Of a DNA stretch of 20,433 nucleotides, positions 1-7,496 are shown piece by piece. The DNA comes from Faecalibacterium sp. (GTDB lineage: Bacteria > Bacillota > Clostridia > Oscillospirales > Ruminococcaceae). A program made the translations under genes and the position numbers. The notes under the pieces were generated by a model. It did not search any database and was not told where the DNA came from. It was given only the letters and a program-made list of their open reading frames with translations. Each line of letters starts with the position of its first letter. The stretch's first letter is position 1. The DNA lies in contig JAFULE010000066.1 of the NCBI GenBank assembly GCA_017483235.1, positions 1-20,433 of the forward strand, in the 5' to 3' direction.

Positions 1-1472
1 CAGCCGACCCAAACCAGAACATAGGGGATGTAGTAAACGATCTTGTGCAAGGGAATGGCGCGGAAGCCGAAGAACTGGCAGTAGAAATCGGTGCCCAGGG
101 TGAAGGTCTGCAGCTGCATATAAGCAAAGCCGATGCCAACAGCAGCCATAGCGCCCAGCAGCGATTTGCCGATCAGGCCCCAGTCAATACCGGTGCGGCC
201 TTCGCTGGTCAGACCGTAATCGCGCAGAGTGGCGTTGAAATTCTTTTTGCCCCAGACCTTGTCAAACACAAAGAACATGATCAGGCCGAAGACATTCAGG
301 CACAGAACGGTGGTCATGGCAACGTTGGTCCAGCGCAGATGGAAAATTGCATTTTCCGGGGTGTTCAGCGACGAGCCGCCCAGAGCCTTGATCAAACCGA
401 AGGAACCGGTTTTCAGAACCAGCAGAGGGAATAGCACCGCACAGGCGATGGAGATGCCCATGTCCTTGCCGCGCATACCAATGTTGCGGGGCAGCGGCTG
501 GCGAATCGAAGCAAAGAAGGGTACGACATCCATCAGCCACAGGAACATCTGAATGATGAAGTTGACAAACAGCAGCATGCCCGCCAGACCGGACCAGTCT
601 TTCCAGTACCAGATGGTGTCTTTCGAGTCGATGTAGTTGGGTGCTTCGATACAGTTCTGGGCAAAGTCGACCAGATACTGAATGTGGGTGTTGTTGACAA
701 AAGCGCCTTCATGGATCTGATCGGGAACCAGACGCATCATGTGGGCGTTGCCCTTTTCATAAGAGCCGTACACAACGTCCAGCTCCAGAGGTTCGTCGGC
801 CGACTTCACACCGTCGTAGGCAAAAGCGCGGTTGTACAGATCGCCGTAGCTGCCGTCAACTTGGTTCAGCTTGTCGGCGCCGCCGGTGACAACCAGATAG
901 TTGCCGGTGTACTGTACGCCAACTTTTTCGTTAAAGGGTGCAGCACCTATTTTGCCGCCGCCACCGTCGGCGTTCAGGCAAACCTTGGGCTGGTATACGG
1001 TGGCCAGCTCATTGATCATATTGGCGCCCATAGAATGGCCGGACAGGATAATATTGTTGTTGTCCACAATGGGCAGGTTGTACATGTATTCGGTATACAG
1101 TTTGGGGGTGGCGTTCCAGCTGATCTTCTGGCTGTATTCACCGTCGCCGGCGCCCAGGTTGTCGATCGAAATAACAACAAAGCCGCGGCGGCTGAACTCA
1201 ACCGCCCAGGATTCATGGTTGCGGGCGTTACCGGAGTTGCCGTGGAACATCAGAATGCCAGGGGCAGGGGTTTCGTTGGTTGCATTTTCGGGCACATACA
1301 TCAAGGCCGAATAGCGCATACCGTCATCGCCTACCAGAGTCAGTCGGCTGATGCGGGTGTGGCCAAAGCCGGTTACGATACTCCAGTTGACCAAAGAACA
1401 GATAATCAGCAAACACAGGGAAAGCAGTACCACACGGGTGGACTTGCGTACACCGGTTTTTTCTTTTAACAT
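1..1472 (-). CDS. Alpha/beta-hydrolase domain fused to a multi-pass membrane region (partial, C-terminus off the left edge)
   Basis: The frame stays open from an ATG at 1472 to the window edge (490 codons). A GAGGAGG ribosome site lies just upstream of the ATG. Residues 13-35 form a signal-anchor helix. A serine-hydrolase-like domain follows at about 45-275: the strand PGILMFHGNSGN (71-82), the nucleophile elbow GHSMG (145-149, Ser147), GGAD (197-200) and a candidate catalytic His254 in QIHEGAF. After about residue 295 there are several hydrophobic helices (about 295-315, 338-355, 383-405, 435-452, 478-490). The substrate is not evident. Membrane-anchored dienelactone-hydrolase/peptidase-like proteins are the nearest family type I can name. 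Most of the opposite strand is also open, but only this strand gives a motif-bearing protein. Confidence 0.88.
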   Translation of the reverse strand, partial: MLKEKTGVRKSTRVVLLSLCLLIICSLVNWSIVTGFGHTRISRLTLVGDDGMRYSALMYVPENATNETPAPGILMFHGNSGNARNHESWAVEFSRRGFVVISIDNLGAGDGEYSQKISWNATPKLYTEYMYNLPIVDNNNIILSGHSMGANMINELATVYQPKVCLNADGGGGKIGAAPFNEKVGVQYTGNYLVVTGGADKLNQVDGSYGDLYNRAFAYDGVKSADEPLELDVVYGSYEKGNAHMMRLVPDQIHEGAFVNNTHIQYLVDFAQNCIEAPNYIDSKDTIWYWKDWSGLAGMLLFVNFIIQMFLWLMDVVPFFASIRQPLPRNIGMRGKDMGISIACAVLFPLLVLKTGSFGLIKALGGSSLNTPENAIFHLRWTNVAMTTVLCLNVFGLIMFFVFDKVWGKKNFNATLRDYGLTSEGRTGIDWGLIGKSLLGAMAAVGIGFAYMQLQTFTLGTDFYCQFFGFRAIPLHKIVYYIPYVLVWVG

Positions 1473-1527
1473 GGTGTTGTCCTCCTCTTTTTTTTGAATG
1501 GATTTGCAGCGGCGCCTTGCTGACATG

Positions 1528-1556
1528 AGTATAAATTTACCAAAGTGGTTTTACAA
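1528..1556 (-). promoter_or_regulatory. Sigma-A-type promoter of the hydrolase/membrane gene
   Basis: Read on the minus strand, TTGTAA (1556-1551) is followed by a 17-base spacer and TATACT (1533-1528). The gene's ATG is about 55 bases further on. This is a good vegetative promoter match. Confidence 0.65.
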
Positions 1557-1563
1557 GCAAACC

Positions 1564-1594
1564 GCCCCACTGGGACCTGCTGGTGCCCCACTGG
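1564..1594. repeat. Two direct repeats of GCCCCACTGG just upstream of the promoter
   Basis: GCCCCACTGG occurs at 1564-1573 and again, identically, at 1585-1594. The start-to-start distance is 21 bases, about two DNA turns, so both copies face the same side of the helix. They lie directly upstream of the -35 box at 1551-1556 (minus direction), where an activator would bind. The binding protein is unknown. Confidence 0.5.
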
Positions 1595-1824
1595 ATACAA
1601 CAATCATCCTCAGAGGACATATGCCGTTTTTTGCTGCTGCTCTGTATTTTTTATAGCTGTGATTTGGAGTAGCCGGATGTGCGGTTTATTTCGGCAATGC
1701 GGGTGCTGCAGGTGCATATCCTTTGGCAAAAGAGACTGAACCATACTACCAACACTGCTTCGGGCGGCTATTGGCAGTATATCTCAATGGATATCCTTTG
1801 CTTGCCATCAACCGGGCGAGCGTT
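1595..1824. other. Non-coding stretch with no recognised element
   Basis: This gap lies between the 3' end of the AI-2E-family gene and the hydrolase control region. I see no convincing coding frame with a ribosome site, no hairpin plus T-run terminator on the minus strand, and no RNA motif. The short open frames here have no start signals. Confidence 0.5.
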
Positions 1825-2964
1825 TCAGGTGGCGTCTTCCCGCTTGACGGTTGCCTCGCGCAGCAGAGAATAGGAGGCTGCCGCCAGCGGAACGCCCAGC
1901 AGCATGCCCAGAATACCGGCTACATTGCCGCCGATCGTAACGGCTGCCAGTACCCACATGGCGGGCAGATTAACGCGAGAGCCCACAACGCGGGGATAAA
2001 TCAGATTGCCTTCCAGCTGCTGCAGTATCACAAGGAATATCAAAAAGACGATCATTTTGACCGGGTCAACCGTCAGGATCATGACCGCGCCTACGATTGC
2101 ACCAATGTAAGCGCCGACCAATGGCAGCAACGCTGTTACGCCGATCAGCGCGCTGATCATGGGCGCATACGGGATCCGCAAAATCAGCATTCCCACACAA
2201 CACAGGCTGCCCAGAATGATCGCCTCGATAGCCTGACCGCCAATGTACAGCTGGAACGTGCGGCTGCAGACAGAGGCGACTCTGCACAAAGGCTGCGTGA
2301 AGCGATCCGGCAGCCAGGCGCGCAGCAATCGCCGCATCTGCCGCATCAATACCTCTTTTTTGGCCAGAACATAGATAGCAAATACCAAGGCAACAAAAAT
2401 GGTTATGATATTGCCAGCCAGCGAGCTGAGAACAGCGGGAACGCCGTCAGCCATTGATTTGGCCTGAGCCTGCGTCCATTTTTCCAGCGAGGTTCTCAGC
2501 ATCGTCCAGTCGATATCCATTGAGGCGAGATATTCGCCGAGGGGAAGCTGAGTATAGTCGATGGTCTGATCCAGCTGCGCCAGATTGTCCAATCCACCCA
2601 GCATAATTTGGAGGATGAGCTTTACAGCGTCGATCAGTTCCGGGATCACCAATACGGCGATCCCAACAAATAGTCCGAGAATCGCAAGCAGTGCCAATGC
2701 AATAGACCAGTTGCGGTGTGCGGCTGCGGAGCAAAGCCATTTGCAGTGCTTTTGCAAAAAAGCTTCGATTGCCCCGGCAGGCACATTCAGAATCATTGCA
2801 AGGATCACACCGATCCACAGCGGCTGTGAGATACGGAACAGATATTGTATTGCATTGGCAATAACATTCAGATTTCCTGCTGCGAGATAAAACAGAACTC
2901 CGGCAACAATGACCCGCAGCCCCAATCGGGCAATTTTACGATAGCGTTCTTCTTCGTCAAACAT
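1825..2964 (-). CDS. AI-2E family transporter (PF01594-type permease)
   Basis: This encodes a 379-residue polytopic membrane protein, the usual length for the family. The start at 2964 (MFDEEERYRKIARLG) has a GGAAAGGA ribosome site upstream and sits 20 bases after the cardiolipin synthase stop. A longer in-frame start would lie inside that gene and is unlikely. The protein has a two-helix N-terminus, a long amphipathic middle segment (LDNLAQLDQTIDYTQLPLGEY) and a C-terminal helix set with the family-like stretches LLPLVGAYIGAIVGAVMIL and NLIYPRVVGSRVNLP. Family members have been linked to autoinducer-2 export or to Na+/H+ antiport; which applies here cannot be told. It is probably co-transcribed with the cardiolipin synthase gene. 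Confidence 0.9.
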   Translation of the reverse strand: MFDEEERYRKIARLGLRVIVAGVLFYLAAGNLNVIANAIQYLFRISQPLWIGVILAMILNVPAGAIEAFLQKHCKWLCSAAAHRNWSIALALLAILGLFVGIAVLVIPELIDAVKLILQIMLGGLDNLAQLDQTIDYTQLPLGEYLASMDIDWTMLRTSLEKWTQAQAKSMADGVPAVLSSLAGNIITIFVALVFAIYVLAKKEVLMRQMRRLLRAWLPDRFTQPLCRVASVCSRTFQLYIGGQAIEAIILGSLCCVGMLILRIPYAPMISALIGVTALLPLVGAYIGAIVGAVMILTVDPVKMIVFLIFLVILQQLEGNLIYPRVVGSRVNLPAMWVLAAVTIGGNVAGILGMLLGVPLAAASYSLLREATVKREDAT

Positions 2965-2984
2965 CCTGCATCCATCCTTTCCGG

Positions 2985-3893
2985 TTACATCAGTGGTGCA
3001 AACAATCTCAGAACATCCTGTATGGTTCGCACAAAAAGATTTGGGGTGCATTCTTCTTCTGTGACCTGATGGCAATGTTCCAATGTGTTTACAAAGTCGT
3101 CTTTGATCGTTTGGATAACGCTGCCTTCCAACAGTAGAACGCCGCACTCGAAATGCAGATACAGGCTGCGGAAATCAAGATTTGTTGTGCCTACTGTAGC
3201 GGTGCGGTCATCCGACACAAAAGTTTTTGCATGATTGAAGCCGCCGCTGTATTCATATATTTTGATCCCGGCCCGAATCAGCTCGCGATAATACGAGCGT
3301 GTCGTCATGTGAATTGGCCATTTGTCCCAACGCTGAGGGGTGATGATCCTGATATCCACGCCGCTTTTGGCAGCAAGTGTTAAGGCAGACACCATGCTGT
3401 CATCAACGATCAGATAAGGGGTGCTGATGTATACATAGTCTTTGGCGTTGTTGATAATCTGCAGATAAACATGCTCCCCCACATTATCGGCGTCCAAAGG
3501 GCTGTCAGCATAGGGCTGCAGATAGCCATCCGACACAGTCTCACAAGAGTCGTTTGTCCATGGATAATAGGAAAAATAGTCCTCGCTTTGTTTGGTACAC
3601 AGTTCCCACATTTCCAAAAACATCAGGGTAAAACTCCATGCGGCAGCACCGTCCACCCGGATGCCGGTATCCCGCCAATGCCCGTGCTTTTCGATCACAT
3701 TGATGTACTCATCTGCAAGGTTGGCGCCGCCGGTAAAAGCGGTTGTTCCGTCGATAACCATGATTTTGCGGTGATCCCGATTATTTTGTATCGTTGTAAG
3801 AAAAGGGCGGAATGGGTTGAATACGGCACACTCAATGCCCTCTTGCCGCAGCTTGACGACGTAATCGTGCGGCAATGTCAGAAAGCAGCCCAT
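2985..3893 (-). CDS. cls: Cardiolipin synthase, C-terminal part with both HKD motifs (downstream of a frameshift)
   Basis: This is the catalytic part of a phospholipase D-superfamily cardiolipin synthase, which joins two phosphatidylglycerols into cardiolipin at the membrane. Both HxKx4D motifs are intact: HRKIMVID (His41, Lys43, Asp48 from the ATG at 3893) and HAKTFVSD (His221, Lys223, Asp228). The ATG at 3893 has no ribosome site and codes for MGCFLTLP, normally an internal family segment following VRVLYDD. It is therefore very likely the continuation of the frame at 3878-4531, displaced by one missing base near 3894-3895. Whether this half is made alone, by readthrough, or whether the shift is a sequencing error cannot be decided here. 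The AI-2E-family gene follows after 20 bases. Confidence 0.85.
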   Translation of the reverse strand: MGCFLTLPHDYVVKLRQEGIECAVFNPFRPFLTTIQNNRDHRKIMVIDGTTAFTGGANLADEYINVIEKHGHWRDTGIRVDGAAAWSFTLMFLEMWELCTKQSEDYFSYYPWTNDSCETVSDGYLQPYADSPLDADNVGEHVYLQIINNAKDYVYISTPYLIVDDSMVSALTLAAKSGVDIRIITPQRWDKWPIHMTTRSYYRELIRAGIKIYEYSGGFNHAKTFVSDDRTATVGTTNLDFRSLYLHFECGVLLLEGSVIQTIKDDFVNTLEHCHQVTEEECTPNLFVRTIQDVLRLFAPLM

Positions 3894-4531
3894 CCGTCAT
3901 ACAAAACGCGCACCTTCACCCCTTGCCGGGCTTTGTGCTTCAGCACTTCCAGAATGTCACCCCACATGCGGCCTTCCTCGATGATAAAATACTCCAGAAA
4001 GATATAGTGCTCGGCAGTTTCCAGCCGCTGCAGCATCGCCTTCCAAAGCGTCTCACCGGAGGGATAATACGCGGCATGGCTGTTTTGATACACGGGATAT
4101 CCGGCGTATTCAGCCAGATACCGTATCTGTGCGGTATGCGGTGACGATGGAGTACATAAGGTGTGAATGGCATTGCCCGGCAATGCATACAGTGGTGCAG
4201 CCTTGCGATGTGTTTTGTCGGCCTGCCGCTGAAATTTTTGGGTGGAGCTTTGAAAGTTGAACAGCAGATACAACAGTCCGCCAAACAGCGGCAGCGATAG
4301 GATCAGAATCACCCAAATAGTTTTGTTTGCCCCTTTGTCCCGTTTGGAAACGATATAGATCACAGCAGCAGTGCTGGCTAAAGTTAAAAGCAGGTTTGCG
4401 CCAAGCGATAAGCGGCTTCCGTTCAGCACCAAACGCACAAGAAAGATGATCTGCAGCACCAACAGAATCGCCACATAAAAACGGCTGCGAAACAATTTGC
4501 GGAACCAGCGCCGAAACACTTTGCTGTGCAT
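3878..4531 (-). CDS. cls: Cardiolipin synthase, N-terminal membrane part (upstream of a frameshift)
   Basis: The start at 4531 (MHSKVFRRWFRKLF) is preceded by AAAGGAG at a 10-base spacing. An earlier in-frame ATG at 4639 lacks a ribosome site. Two or three N-terminal membrane helices (FYVAILLVLQIIFLVRLVL, LGANLLLTLASTAAVIYIV, TIWVILILSLPLFGGLLYL) are followed by the start of the first PLD domain (HYIFLEYFIIEEGRMWGDIL). The frame then breaks: VKVRVLYD is followed by GWAAF and a TGA at 3878-3880. The missing continuation MGCFLTLP is found one frame over at 3893. The two parts together come to about 520 residues, close to a normal Cls. Confidence 0.82.
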   Translation of the reverse strand: MHSKVFRRWFRKLFRSRFYVAILLVLQIIFLVRLVLNGSRLSLGANLLLTLASTAAVIYIVSKRDKGANKTIWVILILSLPLFGGLLYLLFNFQSSTQKFQRQADKTHRKAAPLYALPGNAIHTLCTPSSPHTAQIRYLAEYAGYPVYQNSHAAYYPSGETLWKAMLQRLETAEHYIFLEYFIIEEGRMWGDILEVLKHKARQGVKVRVLYDGWAAF

Positions 4532-4622
4532 GTGGGGACATCTCCTTTCCGGATTGGAAGAAAATCCGGGTAATTCAGCAGCATCGGTATGCGGATTAAG
4601 CCCAGTATATGGCAGCGTTCGC

Positions 4623-4706
4623 TCGTTTACATGGGTCAAACGACAAGAGGCGTCGGCTTTTTCCCCGAATGAGACGTTTTGTTTCCTTTTTTGACACTGT
4701 AAACGA
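4623..4706. repeat. Inverted pair of an about 17-base TTTGAC..TGTAAACGA element
   Basis: TTTGACACTGTAAACGA occurs on the plus strand at 4690-4706. TTTGACCCATGTAAACGA occurs on the minus strand at 4640-4623. The two differ by one inserted base and one or two substitutions, and face outward from the centre of the cls/tetR divergent region. The arrangement suggests a pair of regulator sites, but no binding protein is known. Confidence 0.45.
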
Positions 4707-4707
4707 T

Positions 4708-4718
4708 TTGTCCCAAAA
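4708..4718. promoter_or_regulatory. Candidate operator TTGTCCCAAAA upstream of tetR
   Basis: The 11-base word TTGTCCCAAAA is found here and again, exactly, at 7514-7524 in the other divergent control region of the window. It lies about 20 bases upstream of the -35 box at 4736. It is a candidate binding site for the neighbouring TetR-family protein, by inference only. Confidence 0.45.
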
Positions 4719-4735
4719 CCTGTAACGAGAATTCG

Positions 4736-4764
4736 TTGCTAAAATAACGCTGTTTTGATAAAAT
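4736..4764 (+). promoter_or_regulatory. Promoter of the riboswitch-tetR transcript
   Basis: TTGCTA (4736-4741), a 17-base spacer and TAAAAT (4759-4764) place the transcript start near 4771. That is immediately before the conserved 5' segment of the riboswitch. Confidence 0.6.
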
Positions 4765-4770
4765 TAAACC

Positions 4771-4891
4771 AGTATAGGGGAGTAGTCGACACATATTGTG
4801 TGGTGGTTCCAACATCCTGGATGCTGATCCTGGTTCCATCTTAATTGACGAGACTTATCTGCAGCGGCAGGTAGGTCTCGTTTTTGTTTTT
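4771..4891 (+). promoter_or_regulatory. Probable yybP-ykoY (manganese) riboswitch with transcription terminator
   Basis: The leader opens with ATAGGGGAGTAG (4774-4785), the hallmark 5' segment of yybP-ykoY aptamers. It continues with CATCCTGGATG and then CCTGGTTCC (4829-4837) and TTGACGAGACTT (4845-4856), which resemble the family's 3' conserved part. The GACGAGAC segment is also the 5' arm of a strong terminator. This gives the usual architecture, in which Mn2+ binding to the aptamer would block the terminator and switch the downstream gene on. The identification is from memory of the consensus, not from a covariance search. Confidence 0.7.
4849..4891 (+). terminator. Rho-independent terminator (attenuator) of the riboswitch
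   Basis: The arms 4849-4862 (CGAGACTTATCTGC) and 4867-4880 (GCAGGTAGGTCTCG) pair over 14 positions with two G-T wobbles around an AGCG loop. TTTTTGTTTTT follows at 4881-4891. It lies before the tetR ribosome site, so it would stop transcription unless the aptamer holds the left arm. Confidence 0.85.
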
Positions 4892-4936
4892 ATCCCAGGC
4901 ATGTCGATGACTGCGATCTTCAAAGGAGGCGGAGTA

Positions 4937-5491
4937 ATGGCAGAATCCAACATTACCAAGCGCGCGCTGGCACAGGCAATGAAGGAATTGATGGAGGAGA
5001 TCCCTTTCGAAAAAATCAATGTAGGGCAGATCTGTGAGCGCTGCAATATGAACCGCAAAAGCTTTTACTATCATTTCCGGGATAAGTACGATCTGGTCAA
5101 CTGGATTTTCGACACCGAATTCATCGCTGTGGCAAGCCTGAAAAGCTTTCGCACCGGGTGGGAGTTTTTCTCCGAATTGTGTGGCTATCTGTATCAGAAC
5201 CGGTCGTTTTACCTTCGTGCACTGAAGATCAAGGGGCAGAATTCGTTCTCGGATCATTTCCGCGAAATGTTGGAGCCGGTCGTTGCTGAGCATCTGTATG
5301 GAATGCTCATTGAGGAAAAGCAGGTGGCGTTTTTTGTGGAATTCCTTACTGACGCCGTGGTATGCGCCATCGAGCGCTGGATCCAGAAGGCGCATTGCGT
5401 GGCGCCGGATATTTTTCTGGTTCAGCTGAAGGCGTGCGTACAGCAGGTGGCGGTAAAGGTATATCAGGAAATGGATGACACCGCTCAGTAA
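4937..5491 (+). CDS. TetR/AcrR-family transcriptional regulator
   Basis: A 184-residue protein starting at 4937, with AAAGGAGG seven bases upstream. The frame is open further 5', but that part overlaps the riboswitch. The N-terminus is a TetR helix-turn-helix: TKRALAQAMKELMEEIPFEKINVGQI followed by RKSFYYHFRDKYDLVNWIF (residues about 7-58). The C-terminal ligand or dimer domain is short and resembles the type found in DhaS-like regulators. Targets are unknown; good candidates are its own region, the divergent cls operon and the 7497-7578 region, which shares TTGTCCCAAAA. It is monocistronic, ending in a bidirectional terminator shared with the convergent patatin operon. Placement behind a probable Mn2+ riboswitch is unusual for a repressor gene. 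Confidence 0.9.
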   Translation: MAESNITKRALAQAMKELMEEIPFEKINVGQICERCNMNRKSFYYHFRDKYDLVNWIFDTEFIAVASLKSFRTGWEFFSELCGYLYQNRSFYLRALKIKGQNSFSDHFREMLEPVVAEHLYGMLIEEKQVAFFVEFLTDAVVCAIERWIQKAHCVAPDIFLVQLKACVQQVAVKVYQEMDDTAQ

Positions 5492-5507
5492 GCGGCAATA
5501 CAGAAAG

Positions 5508-5539
5508 CAGGAGGGTTTGTGTCTGTGCGAACCCTCCTG
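5508..5539. terminator. Bidirectional terminator between tetR and the patatin operon
   Basis: CAGGAGGGTT (5508-5517) and AACCCTCCTG (5530-5539) form a perfect 10-bp stem with a 12-base loop. It lies between the tetR stop at 5489-5491 and the patatin stop at 5540-5542 of the convergent genes. T-rich DNA follows on the plus side (ATCTTTTTT from 5542). Confidence 0.75.
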
Positions 5540-6391
5540 TTATCTTTTTTGCAGAAAAGTATCGATGCGTTCTCCGTCCTGGTAGCCGTTTTGATAAAAT
5601 TGAAGCATGGCCTGTGCATCCCGGCACAAGGTCCCTACACCGCAGGTCGTCTGCGGTGCTATGATCAGCAGTTTGCCCTGCGCAGCATATTCTTTTGCCT
5701 TTTCGACGCATTCGTTGTAAACAGCGGCCCGGTTGGTAAGCTGGTCGGCGGCGATCGGATAACGCTTGTGGATGCCTGCAGCCAGTTTGCGGTCTATTTT
5801 GTCGGTTCGTATGGTATCTTCCGGCAGTGTCAGCAGCAGTACAACCTTTTCACAGCCCATGGCAAACGCTTTGTCAATGGGGATGGGATCAGCCAGTGCG
5901 CCATCGTAATAGGGGATACCGTCAATGTGGTATGCCCTGCATACCGTGGGGATACAGGAGGAGGCACAAAGCGGCCGATAGTTGTCCTGCTGCATCTCGT
6001 GTTTGCTGAAGTATCTTACATGGCCGGTTTCAGCCTCTGTGGCTACTGCCAGATATTCAGCCGGGTTACGAAGCATAGCGGCATAATCCAATGGAGATTC
6101 GCCATCAGAGTTGCTTAAGGTCCCGTAAATATAATCCAGATCCAGCAGATTACGGCTTTTTAGATAATTGCGCAGACTCATATATTCGGGCCGCAAGCCA
6201 TATTCCGCATAAAACTGCCGGTTGCGGCGGGCCTGCCCGGCCATGTAGGAGGCAAGATTAGCACTTCCGGCCGAAACACCGATGCAAACATCAAAACGGA
6301 TGTCATCGTCAAGGCAGCGGTCCAAAACCCCGGCGGCATAGATTCCCCGGTATCCGCCGCCAACGTCCACGACCCCGATTTTATCTCCCAT
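5540..6391 (-). CDS. Patatin-like phospholipase (YjjU/RssA type)
   Basis: A 283-residue serine lipid acyl hydrolase using a Ser-Asp dyad. The glycine-rich oxyanion loop VDVGGGYRGIYAAGVLD is at residues 8-24. The nucleophile elbow GVSAG is at 38-42 (Ser40), and the catalytic Asp is in DGALAD (Asp163). The start at 6391 overlaps the 3' end of the preceding gene by 11 bases, which indicates translational coupling. There is no signal peptide, so it is expected in the cytoplasm or at the inner membrane face. With cardiolipin synthase and a DegV protein nearby, a role in phospholipid turnover or fatty-acid release is likely; the actual substrate is unknown. Confidence 0.92.
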   Translation of the reverse strand: MGDKIGVVDVGGGYRGIYAAGVLDRCLDDDIRFDVCIGVSAGSANLASYMAGQARRNRQFYAEYGLRPEYMSLRNYLKSRNLLDLDYIYGTLSNSDGESPLDYAAMLRNPAEYLAVATEAETGHVRYFSKHEMQQDNYRPLCASSCIPTVCRAYHIDGIPYYDGALADPIPIDKAFAMGCEKVVLLLTLPEDTIRTDKIDRKLAAGIHKRYPIAADQLTNRAAVYNECVEKAKEYAAQGKLLIIAPQTTCGVGTLCRDAQAMLQFYQNGYQDGERIDTFLQKR

Positions 6392-7421
6392 GCGGGGCCT
6401 CCTTGTATTTGGGCAGTGCGAAGCGAAGAATGTCCTGCAAATGCTGCAGATGCAGGTTTGTCTCCGGCGTTTCCCATGCGTCGTTTTCGGTAAACAGATT
6501 GCCGCAATCGTCGAAGCCTACAACACAGCCGTCACCGGAGATGACACTGTCGATAAAGTGATCGTCTGCCGGTGTATCCCAGGCAATAAAGGGGTATCGC
6601 TGCTGCATCCGGGTCTGAAGTACATAGTCGTGGATTTCGTCACGCAAAGCAGCACTGCAATATGCGTTTGGTATCAGTACAGTGAAGATGGGATGGTTGG
6701 TTCCAGCGAGGTGGAATAAGCTGCCATCCAGTATTTTCTCCCGGTCCTGAGGTCCGTATTTGTAATACAGGGAATAAAGCATCCTGTGAAAACGCATCTG
6801 TGTGCAGGCGACGGCGGTGTTTTGTCCGATGGGGATTGCCAGCATCAGGTTACAGTAGGGGTGCAGCCTCTGCAGCATTTGCTCGTTGATATGCTCGGTA
6901 TCACAGTAAAGCACGAAGGCGTTGTCGGGGTAAGCGGCAAACAGAGGGGCAAGATTTTCCGGGCGGTCGCTACAATGGACCTGCCAGACATAAACGCCAA
7001 GTTCGTTTCCTTCTGCAATTACCTGATGGAAGCGCTCACTGTTTGCCTCATAGATCACGCTGTCCAGATGAAGCGAGATCATCCAGGGAATGTTAAACCC
7101 CTGGGCGGCCTCCGTTTCCCGGATGCGGGCAGCGCCTGCCGTGCAGCCGTTATAGCCGATGTTCATTCCAAATTGGATCAGGCGTTCCTGATCTACCGTT
7201 TCGACCGCGCTGCGGAAAAGCTCGTAATAGGCGCTGGTCTCATCCTGCAGCATCCGGCGCGTCGTTTTGAAGAACAGCGTTTGGAATCGTCCGTCCGAAA
7301 ACTGCAGCGCCATATCCACCAGGTTGCGTACATTGCGCCCCGGCGAGCCTTCCATATTCTTAAATGCCCTGCGTACAATGGTTTCGATCCAGACACGCTG
7401 GGTGCTGTTGCCAATGCTCAT
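6381..7421 (-). CDS. Cysteine-less paralogue (pseudoenzyme) of the adjacent radical SAM protein
   Basis: A 346-residue protein starting at 7421 behind ACGAGG. By eye it aligns along most of its length with the divergently encoded radical SAM protein at 7652-9019: NMEGSPGRNVRNLVDMAL against YVEGNPEENIPKLMEMAD, NIPWMISL against NVPWAILL, VIAEGNELGVYV against IIRQGKELGTYM, and VISGDGCVVGFDDCGNLF against CIAGGRCYLHINAKGAVE. The loop carrying the CxxxCxxC iron-sulfur motif is missing here, and so is the GGEP motif. It should therefore not bind the [4Fe-4S] cluster or cleave SAM. A regulatory, scaffold or substrate-binding partner of the active enzyme is the natural guess. It forms an operon with the patatin gene. 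Confidence 0.82.
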   Translation of the reverse strand: MSIGNSTQRVWIETIVRRAFKNMEGSPGRNVRNLVDMALQFSDGRFQTLFFKTTRRMLQDETSAYYELFRSAVETVDQERLIQFGMNIGYNGCTAGAARIRETEAAQGFNIPWMISLHLDSVIYEANSERFHQVIAEGNELGVYVWQVHCSDRPENLAPLFAAYPDNAFVLYCDTEHINEQMLQRLHPYCNLMLAIPIGQNTAVACTQMRFHRMLYSLYYKYGPQDREKILDGSLFHLAGTNHPIFTVLIPNAYCSAALRDEIHDYVLQTRMQQRYPFIAWDTPADDHFIDSVISGDGCVVGFDDCGNLFTENDAWETPETNLHLQHLQDILRFALPKYKEAPHGR

Positions 7422-7496
7422 AGCCCATACCTCGTTCCGTCGCTCTGTGGGAGAAAGATACAGCCTTAAGATAGAAGCTGACGATTATTACAACAA

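Noticed and set aside
684..1469. 261-codon plus-strand frame over the hydrolase gene
   Set aside because: The minus strand is open throughout and contains GHSMG, a signal anchor, a ribosome site and a promoter.
1723..2457. 244-codon plus-strand frame across the AI-2E-family gene
   Set aside because: Gln/His/Asn/Arg-rich composition typical of an antisense frame; no start signals.
3890..3900. Programmed ribosomal frameshift in cardiolipin synthase
   Set aside because: There is no slippery heptamer or obvious stimulatory stem at the junction, and the family is not known for it; a mutation or sequence error is simpler.
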